Positions 1 through 5,551 of a stretch of 7,146 nt of DNA are shown here, in pieces. The stretch lies in contig CALCWF010000207.1 of the NCBI GenBank assembly GCA_937906355.1, forward strand, positions 1 to 7,146. The letters are read 5' to 3'. Position numbers and translations under genes: made by a program. The stretch comes from an uncultured Rickettsiales bacterium (GTDB lineage Bacteria; Pseudomonadota; Alphaproteobacteria; Rickettsiales; Deianiraeaceae). The stretch's first letter is position 1, and each line of letters begins with the position of its first letter. Under the pieces are notes generated by a model. It saw nothing but the letters and a program-made list of their open reading frames with translations. It searched no databases and was not told the origin of the DNA.

Positions 1-474
1 TACCAGATGACGGAGCGTGTCCTTCACGGTGTTCTCCCCGGTCATCAGCGTGACGCCGTAGGTCCAGGTAAGCACGTGGAAAACGGTGATGTACATGGTC
101 AGAAAAATGATGCCGTCCGTGCCGAAAACGCTCTGCACGATGGGGATGCCCATAAACGCGCAGTTGGAGAAAACGGAGCTCATTATCTCCACCTCCCGGT
201 CACGGGAGCGCTTCGTGATGATAAGGCTCGATGCGCCGATCATCACGGCGTGTGTCAGTACGGCGAGGGCAAGCGCCAGAAGGAGATTTTTCGCGATCTC
301 TCCTGAGTATTCTCTCTGGTACGAGAGAAAGGTAAGAGCCGGGGAAATGAGAAAAAGAAGTATCCCCGACAGCCGTTTGTTGGTGTTGCCGGAAATAAGC
401 CCCGTCTTGCCGCAGATAAAGCCCGCCACCATGATGACGCACATTATTATTATTTTATGCGTGATCTCTGTCAT
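1..474 (-). CDS. AEC (auxin efflux carrier) family transporter, N-terminal part
   Basis: This is an inner-membrane permease of the auxin-efflux-carrier family, whose bacterial members export small organic anions or amino acids; the substrate cannot be read from this fragment. From the ATG at 474 the frame is open for 158 codons to the window edge, so only the N-terminal half is present (the family is usually 300-400 residues). Hydrophobic segments lie at about residues 6-22, 34-50, 62-86, 100-116 and 120-144. The family-typical stretch SNCAFMGIP is at residues 103-111, followed by a GTDGIIF turn and a TWTYG segment. The ATG lies one base after the stop of a small upstream ORF, and the nearest GGAG (about 18 bases upstream) is inside that ORF, which fits coupled translation. 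G+C is much higher than in the rest of the window. The family call is firm; the lineage (Clostridia-like) is an impression. Confidence 0.88.
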   Translation of the reverse strand, partial: MTEITHKIIIMCVIMVAGFICGKTGLISGNTNKRLSGILLFLISPALTFLSYQREYSGEIAKNLLLALALAVLTHAVMIGASSLIITKRSRDREVEIMSSVFSNCAFMGIPIVQSVFGTDGIIFLTMYITVFHVLTWTYGVTLMTGENTVKDTLRHLV

Positions 475-475
475 G

Positions 476-613
476 TCAAATACCGAACGGTGCTCCTTTG
501 CTTACTATATAATAAACTGTATCAAATTTTCGTTCTTTTATCATATCGAGTGGATGTAACATATTTTTGAAAGCATTGATTTCCTGCTCGGGAAAAATGG
601 TTGCTGATTTCAT
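476..613 (-). CDS. Small ORF (45 aa), coupled to the AEC transporter gene
   Basis: I do not recognise this protein. The frame starts at an ATG (613) preceded by AAGGA with a 4-base gap. It runs 45 codons, beginning MKSATIFPEQE and ending SKGAPFGI, and stops at TGA 476-478. One base then separates the stop from the transporter ATG (TGACATG), and a GGAG near the end of the ORF lies just upstream of that junction. This is a classic arrangement for termination-reinitiation. The product is small, soluble-looking and mixed in charge, with no membrane segment or metal-binding motif. It could be a genuine small regulatory or accessory protein, a leader ORF controlling transporter translation, or a decayed gene. 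The evidence is the ribosome-binding site, the tight junction and balanced composition, not homology. Confidence 0.45.
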   Translation of the reverse strand: MKSATIFPEQEINAFKNMLHPLDMIKERKFDTVYYIVSKGAPFGI

Positions 614-652
614 ATTTTCCTTCCGACATATTTGTTCTGAAGTGCACTATGA

Positions 653-672
653 CGGGGCGAATAGTCGCCCCG
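653..672. other. GC-rich perfect hairpin
   Basis: CGGGGCGA and TCGCCCCG form an 8-bp perfect stem around the loop ATAG. It lies between the minus-strand ORF ending at 692 and the small ORF starting at 613. No T-run follows on either strand, so it is not a standard intrinsic terminator. It could be an mRNA-stability or attenuation hairpin, or a dispersed palindromic repeat. Its G+C content groups it with the left-hand, GC-rich DNA. Confidence 0.6.
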
Positions 673-691
673 CCGAGATACTTGCTGAATG

Positions 692-946
692 TCAGTTAAA
701 AGTTATGATTTCTCGAGTGCATTCTGCGGTATAACCTTCACAATCTTCCCACCCCTCGGGAAAATCGTCTTCGGATACAAATCTATCATAAAGGTTATAT
801 CCCTTTTCAATATAAATATCTTCTGCTTTTTGATATGGCTTATAAAAATTATACAAATCTATTAATGAATCAATTATTTTTGTTTGCAATTCATATTTTT
901 TATATACTAACAAAACCATTATTTGATTTAAATAAAAATATAGCAA
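692..946 (-). CDS. Unrecognised ORF, possibly the 3' remnant of a larger gene
   Basis: I do not recognise this product. The open frame gives 84 residues from ATG 946. The C-terminal half is rich in acidic and aromatic residues (FVSEDDFPEGWEDCEGY, then TREIITFN) and looks like real protein. The N-terminal half (LVYKKYELQTKIIDSLIDLY) could be a helix, but it lies antisense to the start of the hsdS fragment. No Shine-Dalgarno sequence precedes the ATG at 946 or the internal ATG at 919. It points the same way as the small ORF and transporter, 78 bases upstream of the former with the GC hairpin between. G+C drops going into its 5' half, so a foreign join may have replaced its true start. It may be a small hypothetical protein or a truncated one. 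Confidence 0.35.
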   Translation of the reverse strand: MLYFYLNQIMVLLVYKKYELQTKIIDSLIDLYNFYKPYQKAEDIYIEKGYNLYDRFVSEDDFPEGWEDCEGYTAECTREIITFN

Positions 947-1052
947 TGTTTTTAATTGTAATATTAAAATCTAAATATAGAGAAAGTAATTGTGGATGGG
1001 GAAATTATATTGGTATCCACGGAATATTAAATTGGAAAATTCCATTACCAAC

Positions 1053-1101
1053 CACACCGCAAGGACAACCAGATTTTGAGTATATGGAAAATTATATTAA
1101 A
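1053..1101 (+). repeat. hsdS internal direct repeat, copy 1
   Basis: This 49-base stretch matches 1570-1618 at 47 of 49 positions and encodes TPQGQPDFEYMENYIK. It is the conserved HsdS segment that closes a recognition domain, and it can act as a homology arm for domain shuffling. Confidence 0.85.
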
Positions 1102-1151
1102 AATACTGAAAACGAAGTGACGGAAAACCTCAAAAGACTCGAAAACATTAT

Positions 1152-1161
1152 GGGGGGGGGG
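1152..1161 (+). repeat. Poly-G tract (10 G) inside hsdS
   Basis: Ten consecutive G residues follow ATT AT at the junction of the two hsdS frames. Read from the upstream frame, ten G lead to GGG CAA GAA AAA GAT TGA and termination. With nine G (or six, or twelve) the codons would be ATG GGG GGG GGC AAG AAA AAG ATT GAT and translation would enter the downstream HsdS frame. Mononucleotide G runs of this length are classic slipped-strand contingency loci. They are also common places for sequencing or assembly errors. Confidence 0.85.
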
Positions 1162-1645
1162 CAAGAAAAAGATTGATACGAAAGAGTGGAAGGAGTTTAA
1201 AGTTAAAGATGTTTTCGAAATTGAAGATACCGGAAAAGAGAAAATCATAAATTCACAAGAAGGCAATATAAATTTGATTTCTACAACTAGTATAAATAAT
1301 GGCGTTGCTAAACAAATACAAGATGGGAATAAATTGTTCGAAGGCAATAAAATTACACTTGCTAAAAACGGTTGTGTTGGTAAATGCTTTTATCAAAAAG
1401 ATAAGTTTTATGCTACAAGTGATGTATTTATATTAAAATCTAATAATTTAACTAACAATATAGCGTTATTTGTAATGCCTATTATAGAAAATATATGTAT
1501 GAAAAATTCTTGTTGGGACAATAAAATAAACAACAAAAAATTTAATCAATTAACAATCAAACTCCCAGTCACACCACAAGGACAACCAGATTTTGAGTAT
1601 ATGGAAAAATATATTAAATCGTTGCCTTATAGTGATAAGATTTGA
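1154..1645 (+). pseudogene. hsdS: HsdS second target-recognition domain and C-terminus, out of frame with the first part
   Basis: The frame is open from 1121, and HsdS-like sequence begins just after the G run. KKKIDTKEWKEFKVKDVFEI is the usual entry into a recognition domain. Next come a mid-domain NGVAKQIQDG, ITLAKNGCVGKCFYQ, FYATSDVFILKSNNLTNNIA, and a C-terminal repeat PVTPQGQPDFEYMEKYIK, ending SLPYSDKI and TGA 1643-1645. This looks like a complete second domain and natural C-terminus. No ATG lies before the domain; the only in-frame start is TTG 1274, which falls inside the domain and is unlikely to be used. The natural product therefore needs fusion to the upstream frame across the G run: from ATG 835 this would be 269 residues, against about 400 in the family. 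Base composition is extremely AT-rich (11 G/C in bases 1441-1500). Confidence 0.75.
1570..1618 (+). repeat. hsdS internal direct repeat, copy 2
   Basis: This is the second copy of the 49-base repeat, 517 bases downstream of copy 1, with two differences (A for G at 1576 and one T-to-A change near the end). It encodes TPQGQPDFEYMEKYIK. The high DNA-level identity points to recent duplication or gene conversion between the two halves of hsdS. Confidence 0.85.
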
Positions 1646-1660
1646 TCCATATCAATGGAT
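1645..1660 (+). terminator. Weak stem-loop just after hsdS
   Basis: ATCCAT and ATGGAT form a 6-bp stem around the loop ATCA directly after the hsdS stop. It is followed by TTGAAATAAATAATCC rather than a clean T-run. It may end hsdS transcription, but the stem is short and AT-rich. Confidence 0.25.
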
Positions 1661-1697
1661 TTGAAATAAATAATCCTATTTCTAATATCATTCATGC

Positions 1698-1752
1698 GAT
1701 ATTTCGATAATATCTTGAAAATTATATTTTGCATCACATCAATATCATTGAT
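1698..1752. promoter_or_regulatory. Two AT-rich inverted repeats upstream of dnaN
   Basis: GATATT-TCGAT-AATATC (1698-1714) and ATCAAT-ATC-ATTGAT (1738-1752) are perfect 6-bp inverted repeats in the 130-base gap before dnaN. A TTGAAA at 1715-1720 could be a -35 element, with only a poor -10 (ATCAAT, 1738-1743) at a 17-base distance. They may be operator-like sites for the dnaN promoter, but at this A+T content such repeats also arise by chance. Confidence 0.2.
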
Positions 1753-1775
1753 ACTTTTGTTGAAGTGAGATTTGT

Positions 1776-2870
1776 ATGGCTTGTTTTAGTATAGGTTCGA
1801 ATGAGATTAAGAAGGTAGTGCAACGACTTGAGCCAATGCTTAAGGGTGGATTTGATAATTTACCAAGAATTCTATTCAAAGTTGAGGATAATGTTACGGC
1901 ATACGCGACGAACGGCGAGTCATATGTAAAGGTAGTTTTTGACTGTGATATAAAGGAGAAAGGAGAGTTTGTTGTCTCTGGAACGCTATTTGCAAATATT
2001 ATTAAGAAGAGTTTAAGCGAGAGGGTCGAGATTTCCGTTGTAAAAGATAATCGTTTGTCAATTTTGGTTGGTAAGATAAGTTATCAAATTGCTTTAATAG
2101 AAGCGAATAGTGAGTATTTTGATGCACCGGAATTTGGTGAGAACAAGACGTTTACGATTCAGGCACAAGATTTGAAGAGTGCAATTGTTGCGGTAAGTTG
2201 TTGTATAGATCCTGCAAAGCAACATTTGAATTGTGTGATGATACACTCAGAGGCTAACGAAAAGGGCAAGCTTCATATTGTTGCGACGGACGGCATGAGA
2301 CTCGGATTAGTTGAACGAAAGGCGAAATTTAAGGACGTTATTCCAAATTTGATGGTTCCAAAGAAGACGGCAGAGTATATTTTGAGTATAATAGGCGAAA
2401 CAGCCGGGGAGATAAGTGTCAACTATACGGAGAACATGATTCAAATAGCCAGTGGTGGTGTTTTTTATACGTCTAAATTGCTTGATACATCGTTTCCAAA
2501 ATATCAGTCTGTGATACCAACTGCTAATAACAAAGTGTTAGAAGCTAAGGTTGCTGATTTAAAACAAACTATCGACAGTATATCGCAAGTGTCGGAGGCG
2601 ACATTCCGTATCAAATTATCTATAACGAGCGATAAAGTTAATGTTTCGTGCGAGGATGATGGAAATGATGCGAATGGCGATGTTGACGCTACGTATTCCG
2701 ATACAAAGGAGATGGATGTTATTTGTAATTTCCGTCTATTGAGAGAAATTCTTGATAAGATTTCTTCTAGCATTGTCAGAATTCAACTTTCCGACGCTTC
2801 AACGCCAATGCTAATTCGTTCGCCTGATGACGATAGCACGCAGTATGTATTTATGCCATTTGTTAGTTAA
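1776..2870 (+). CDS. dnaN: DNA polymerase III subunit beta (sliding clamp)
   Basis: The beta clamp is a ring dimer that encircles DNA and tethers the replicative polymerase; other repair and replication proteins bind its hydrophobic pocket. The product is 364 residues, the normal family length, and spans the three clamp domains (about 1-120, 125-245 and 250-364). Recognisable segments are VATDGMRLGLVE (169-180), equivalent to the family's ATDGHRL, FYTSKLLDTSFPKYQSVIP (230-248) and the C-terminal YVFMPFVS (357-364), where most relatives end in a VMPMR-type tail. An acidic run DDGNDANGDVD (294-304) enlarges a loop in domain 3. The ATG at 1776 has only a weak AAGTGAG about seven bases upstream. 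In many bacteria recF follows dnaN; here secF follows on the same strand 125 bases later, so the two may be co-transcribed. The sequence looks alphaproteobacterial and divergent. Confidence 0.95.
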   Translation: MACFSIGSNEIKKVVQRLEPMLKGGFDNLPRILFKVEDNVTAYATNGESYVKVVFDCDIKEKGEFVVSGTLFANIIKKSLSERVEISVVKDNRLSILVGKISYQIALIEANSEYFDAPEFGENKTFTIQAQDLKSAIVAVSCCIDPAKQHLNCVMIHSEANEKGKLHIVATDGMRLGLVERKAKFKDVIPNLMVPKKTAEYILSIIGETAGEISVNYTENMIQIASGGVFYTSKLLDTSFPKYQSVIPTANNKVLEAKVADLKQTIDSISQVSEATFRIKLSITSDKVNVSCEDDGNDANGDVDATYSDTKEMDVICNFRLLREILDKISSSIVRIQLSDASTPMLIRSPDDDSTQYVFMPFVS

Positions 2871-2979
2871 AGTGGTATTGTTGCAAGTTCTTTGTTTTAG
2901 ATTTCTGCAAAGTGGGGAAAAGCGACAGGTTTAAAAAAGGAAAAGCGAGAGGTAGCAATTTGTCGGCAAAGAATAAGGA

Positions 2980-2990
2980 GAGGAGCGGAG
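2980..2990 (+). promoter_or_regulatory. Purine-rich ribosome-binding site that favours the secF start at 2996
   Basis: The run GAGGAGCGGAG, part of AAGGAGAGGAGCGGAG (2975-2990), ends five bases before GTG 2996. The alternative GTG at 2912 has no comparable Shine-Dalgarno sequence. This supports the later start, although purine-rich codons inside a longer gene could give the same pattern. Confidence 0.5.
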
Positions 2991-2995
2991 AACCA

Positions 2996-4090
2996 GTGAA
3001 ACGTTCGAAGAATGGAAGCGATAAGCATGTTGCTATTATCACCAATAAAAAGACTAATTGCAATGTTAGTAGAAGATCTTTGATTGGCAACGGAGTTCGT
3101 TTTTGCATTAAGAAGATTTTCTTCATAAGAAAGAATGAGATTGAAAACAGTGGAGAAAATGGAGGGTTCAATATTTATAATCATAAGGTTAAAATTTTAC
3201 TAATCTCTGTTTTTTTGCTGGTGTTCTCGAGTTTTACTTTTAAAGTTGAAAAAGTCGCCGGAAAGACAAAGCTTGTATGTAAGGTTTTCAATTTTAACAA
3301 GGGGATAGATTTTGCCGGTGGTATTTCCGTGGAAGCGAGATGTGAAAAATGTAATAATAATGTGATCGATGAGGTTAAAAAGAAAGTCGAGAAACAAACA
3401 AAATCATCGGTCTCTTGTCAAAAGATAAACGATAATTTTCTATTTAAAACAGTAGCACCGGATGATTATGACAAGACATATACGACCTTTAAAGATATTA
3501 TATTGAGTAGCGGTTTGACAATAGTTGGCGCAGATTATGTATCTCCGCAAATGACAAGTACATTTATTAGCGATTCTATTTTTGCCTGTGTTTTTGCGTT
3601 TGCTTGTATTTGTATTTATATGATTGTTCGATTTAATTGTCGTTTTGCTTTTGCTAGTATTTTATCGCTTATATACGATGTGCTAATGGTGCTTGCATTT
3701 ATAAGTCGTATGCAGATTGAAGTTTGCTTGATAACACTAACTGCTTTGTTGACGATCATTGGATATTGTATTAATGACAAAATTGTCGTTCTTGACAGGA
3801 TTCGCGAGAACTTGTTTGACACGGCGAGAACGGTTCCGAACATTATAAGAGACGGCGTAAAGAGTGTATTATTACGTAGCACACTTACTTCACTTACGAC
3901 AATGATTGTTGCGACTAGTTTACTATTTTTTGGTGATCGTTTGATATATGAGCTCGGTATTACGATTATATGTGGTATATTTATTGGTACGTTGTCGTCT
4001 TTATTGTTAATGCCAAGTTTGTTGCTCGTTTTTCGTGCGAAACACAAAAGGTCTAGTTCTCGAAAAAATCCGATGTTCTACGCGAGCTAG
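2996..4090 (+). CDS. secF: Protein translocase subunit SecF with long basic N-terminus
   Basis: SecF works with SecD and the SecYEG channel in the inner membrane, using the proton gradient to pull exported proteins across. From GTG 2996 the product is 364 residues (392 from GTG 2912); SecF is usually about 300. A basic cytoplasmic leader of about 64 residues precedes TM1 (65-83). The periplasmic domain opens with KGIDFAGGISVEA (102-114), the SecF signature. TM2 to TM6 lie at about 193-211, 218-236, 242-259, 297-312 and 320-346, with the hallmark IIGYCINDKIVVLDRIREN (254-272) and SLTTMIVATSLLFFGD (299-314). A CxxC pair (C116, C119) sits in the periplasmic domain, which I do not expect in SecF. 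The secD gene is absent beside it. The C-terminus is a short basic tail. The family call is secure; the start codon is not. Confidence 0.9.
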   Translation: MKRSKNGSDKHVAIITNKKTNCNVSRRSLIGNGVRFCIKKIFFIRKNEIENSGENGGFNIYNHKVKILLISVFLLVFSSFTFKVEKVAGKTKLVCKVFNFNKGIDFAGGISVEARCEKCNNNVIDEVKKKVEKQTKSSVSCQKINDNFLFKTVAPDDYDKTYTTFKDIILSSGLTIVGADYVSPQMTSTFISDSIFACVFAFACICIYMIVRFNCRFAFASILSLIYDVLMVLAFISRMQIEVCLITLTALLTIIGYCINDKIVVLDRIRENLFDTARTVPNIIRDGVKSVLLRSTLTSLTTMIVATSLLFFGDRLIYELGITIICGIFIGTLSSLLLMPSLLLVFRAKHKRSSSRKNPMFYAS

Positions 4091-4198
4091 TATAATGAAG
4101 GTAATGGATGCCATTGTATAATATATCTAAGCGTAGTGTAGTTATGGTTCCGCTATTCTTGATTTTTATTTTTATATCATATCTCAATCTTCTTGATA

Positions 4199-4272
4199 GG
4201 GATCATAGTTCAGTTGGCTAGAACGCTTCCATGGCATGGAAGAGGTCTTGGGTTCAAGTCCCAATGGTTCCA
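4199..4272 (+). tRNA. tRNA-Ala (anticodon GGC)
   Basis: A complete 74-base cloverleaf folds by eye. The acceptor GGGATCA pairs with TGGTTCC, the D stem GTTC/GAAC encloses AGTTGGCTA, and the anticodon stem CTTCC/GGAAG carries the loop ATGGCAT. The variable region is AGGTC, and the T stem TTGGG/CCCAA carries the loop TTCAAGT. The loop places GGC as the anticodon, which reads GCC and GCU alanine codons. The G3-U70 wobble, the main alanine identity element, is present. The discriminator is A and the next bases are CG, so CCA is not encoded and must be added by the CCA-adding enzyme. It lies alone in the 288-base gap between secF and parB. A possible TTGATT at 4159 precedes it without a convincing -10 box. 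Confidence 0.95.
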
Positions 4273-4378
4273 CGTATTGTTCGTTTTGGTATTTATTGAG
4301 GGATTTGCTAAAACTATTTTTGTTTTTTAGACCGTCCTTAGAGTTTTGTATTGACGATAATTGTTTTAAGTCGTAGCT

Positions 4379-5434
4379 ATGTCGGATAAGCAAATAGAAA
4401 AAAAACTTGGTCGTGGAATAGCAAGTTTGCTGAAAATGGATGACGACCTGTGTGCTGAATTGCATATAGATACGCAAACAATTGGCGATGATCGTTTTGG
4501 TATCGATAGTAGCGGTTCCGATAAGACATGCGATCAAAATTTTTGTAATGAGTTGCAAGAATTAAATATCGACGATATTGAGCCAAATCCAAGTCAACCG
4601 AGGAGATATTTTAATGAGAGCAAACTAAAGGAGCTAAGCGTGAGTATAAAAAATAATGGTCTTATACAGCCGATTATTGTTAAGATAAATAGCGATGACG
4701 AACGCATGAAAGGTGGTTGTAAGAAATATACAATTATAGCCGGAGAAAGAAGATATAGAGCGAGTAAGATTGCTAATTTGAAGAGTATTAAGGCGATCGT
4801 TTTAGACATTAAAGAGCAGGAGATTTTAAAGAAGGCTGTTATTGAAAACGTTCAACGCGAGGATCTCAATCCTATCGAGGAAGCCAATAGTTATAGACAT
4901 ATAATAGATGCTTTTAATTATACGCACGAGCAATTAGCGAAAGAGATAGGCAAGAGTAGGGCTTATGTTACTAATCTATTGAGAATTTTGTCCCTTCCGG
5001 ACGGCGTTCGTTTGGCTATACAGAATAATAACATTTCTCTCGGACATGCGAAAGTTTTGTTGAGCGTAGAGAATCCGGAGAAGTATTTGAATATTGTTAT
5101 TCAACAACAACTTTCCGTTCGTCAACTAGAAAGGTTGATTGCAAGCGATTGTCAGAATAGACAAAATGATAATAGTAGAGTGCGTAAAGGTAACGTTAAG
5201 AATAAGATAGGAGTCGATGCAGTAGATGACGATGTTGCTAGTTTAGTAGAAAAAATATATACGAATAATTATATTGAAGAATCTGACGATATAGATAGAC
5301 AATTGTTTGAGATCAGTGGACTAAACTTGCACTTTTCTTACGAAGGAGATGTTAGAAAGGTGGAAATGATCGTTAACGACAAAAATGATCTTTTAAAATT
5401 GCTGAATTCGATAAGCAGACATAAGAAACAATAG
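4379..5434 (+). CDS. parB: Chromosome-partitioning protein ParB
   Basis: ParB binds parS sites near the origin, hydrolyses CTP, spreads as a sliding clamp and directs chromosome segregation with ParA. The product is 351 residues. It starts with the ParA-contacting motif KKLGRGIASLL (8-18). After an acidic linker comes the ParB/Spo0J N-terminal domain from about 62 (IDDIEPNPSQPRRYF), with the CTP-binding AGERRYRASK (121-130) and IENVQREDLNPIEEA (155-169). The DNA-binding helix-turn-helix spans about 182-204 (HEQLAKEIGKSRAYVTNLLR), followed by LGHAKVLL (221-228). A charged linker and a C-terminal dimerisation region (about 284-347) complete it. parA, normally just upstream, is missing; the tRNA gene occupies that side. 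No good Shine-Dalgarno sequence precedes the ATG at 4379. I found no full parS-like 16-mer in the window. A chromosomal ParB fits better than a plasmid one. Confidence 0.94.
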   Translation: MSDKQIEKKLGRGIASLLKMDDDLCAELHIDTQTIGDDRFGIDSSGSDKTCDQNFCNELQELNIDDIEPNPSQPRRYFNESKLKELSVSIKNNGLIQPIIVKINSDDERMKGGCKKYTIIAGERRYRASKIANLKSIKAIVLDIKEQEILKKAVIENVQREDLNPIEEANSYRHIIDAFNYTHEQLAKEIGKSRAYVTNLLRILSLPDGVRLAIQNNNISLGHAKVLLSVENPEKYLNIVIQQQLSVRQLERLIASDCQNRQNDNSRVRKGNVKNKIGVDAVDDDVASLVEKIYTNNYIEESDDIDRQLFEISGLNLHFSYEGDVRKVEMIVNDKNDLLKLLNSISRHKKQ

Positions 5435-5460
5435 ACGATAATTTTCAGTCTAATTTGACG

Positions 5461-5477
5461 TTCTATTATAGATAGAA
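5461..5477. terminator. Short stem-loop between convergent parB and fabZ
   Basis: TTCTAT-TATAG-ATAGAA forms a 6-bp stem in the 117-base gap where parB and fabZ converge. The following ATCTAGCTTTTC is only weakly T-rich. It sits where a terminator is expected but is too short and AT-rich to call firmly. Confidence 0.25.
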
Positions 5478-5551
5478 ATCTAGCTTTTCAAAGACATCAC
5501 TACTTTATATTTGTATCAATGATTTGTTTGTTGTGTGCGGTGTTTGATTTA

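Larger units (their letters stand above)
835..1176 (+). pseudogene. hsdS: HsdS type I restriction specificity subunit, first part (5'-truncated, ends at poly-G frameshift)
   Basis: HsdS carries two DNA target-recognition domains separated by conserved helical spacers and directs the HsdR/HsdM complex to its site. This stretch encodes the end of the first recognition domain: LFDLNKNIAMFLIVILKSKYR at about residues 29-49 (homology clear from about base 900), then PTTPQGQPDFEYMENYIK (about 71-88) and a spacer helix NEVTENLKRLENIM. After that the frame enters ten G residues and stops at TGA 1174-1176. Most of the first recognition domain is missing, and sequence upstream of about 880 in this frame does not look like HsdS. 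The ATG at 835 is only the first start codon in the frame and has no good ribosome-binding site. Neither hsdM nor hsdR is in the window, so this is either an orphan specificity cassette or a remnant. Confidence 0.7.

Noticed and set aside
200..442. Minus-strand 80-codon ORF
   Set aside because: It is in a different frame from the transporter, rich in Arg/His/Pro, and looks like an out-of-frame shadow.
7..559. Plus-strand ORFs of 99 and 157 codons over the left edge
   Set aside because: They are antisense to the AEC transporter, whose minus-strand frame shows clear membrane segments and the SNCAFMGIP motif.
653..672. Intrinsic terminator for the 692-946 ORF
   Set aside because: The stem is strong, but no T-run follows it on the minus strand, so it was kept only as a hairpin.
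1053..1618. Direct repeats as part of a CRISPR array or insertion-sequence ends
   Set aside because: There are only two copies, 517 bases apart, both coding for the conserved HsdS segment.
1274..1645. Independent gene starting at TTG 1274
   Set aside because: HsdS similarity extends upstream in the same frame to the G run, so the TTG lies inside the recognition domain and is not a natural start.
2990..3006. Possible parS half-site (GTGAAAC)
   Set aside because: Only half of the TGTTTCACGTGAAACA palindrome is present, and it lies inside secF coding sequence.
3616..4047. Minus-strand 143-codon ORF inside secF
   Set aside because: The plus strand here encodes unmistakable SecF membrane segments; the antisense frame has no recognisable features.
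4117..4122. TATAAT as a promoter for the tRNA gene
   Set aside because: No -35-like sequence lies 16-18 bases upstream, and such hexamers are frequent at this A+T content.
4184..4558. Minus-strand 124-codon ORF across the tRNA and the start of parB
   Set aside because: It contains EPKTSSMPWKRSSQLNYDP, the typical false protein obtained by translating the antisense of a tRNA gene, and it overlaps the well-supported parB.
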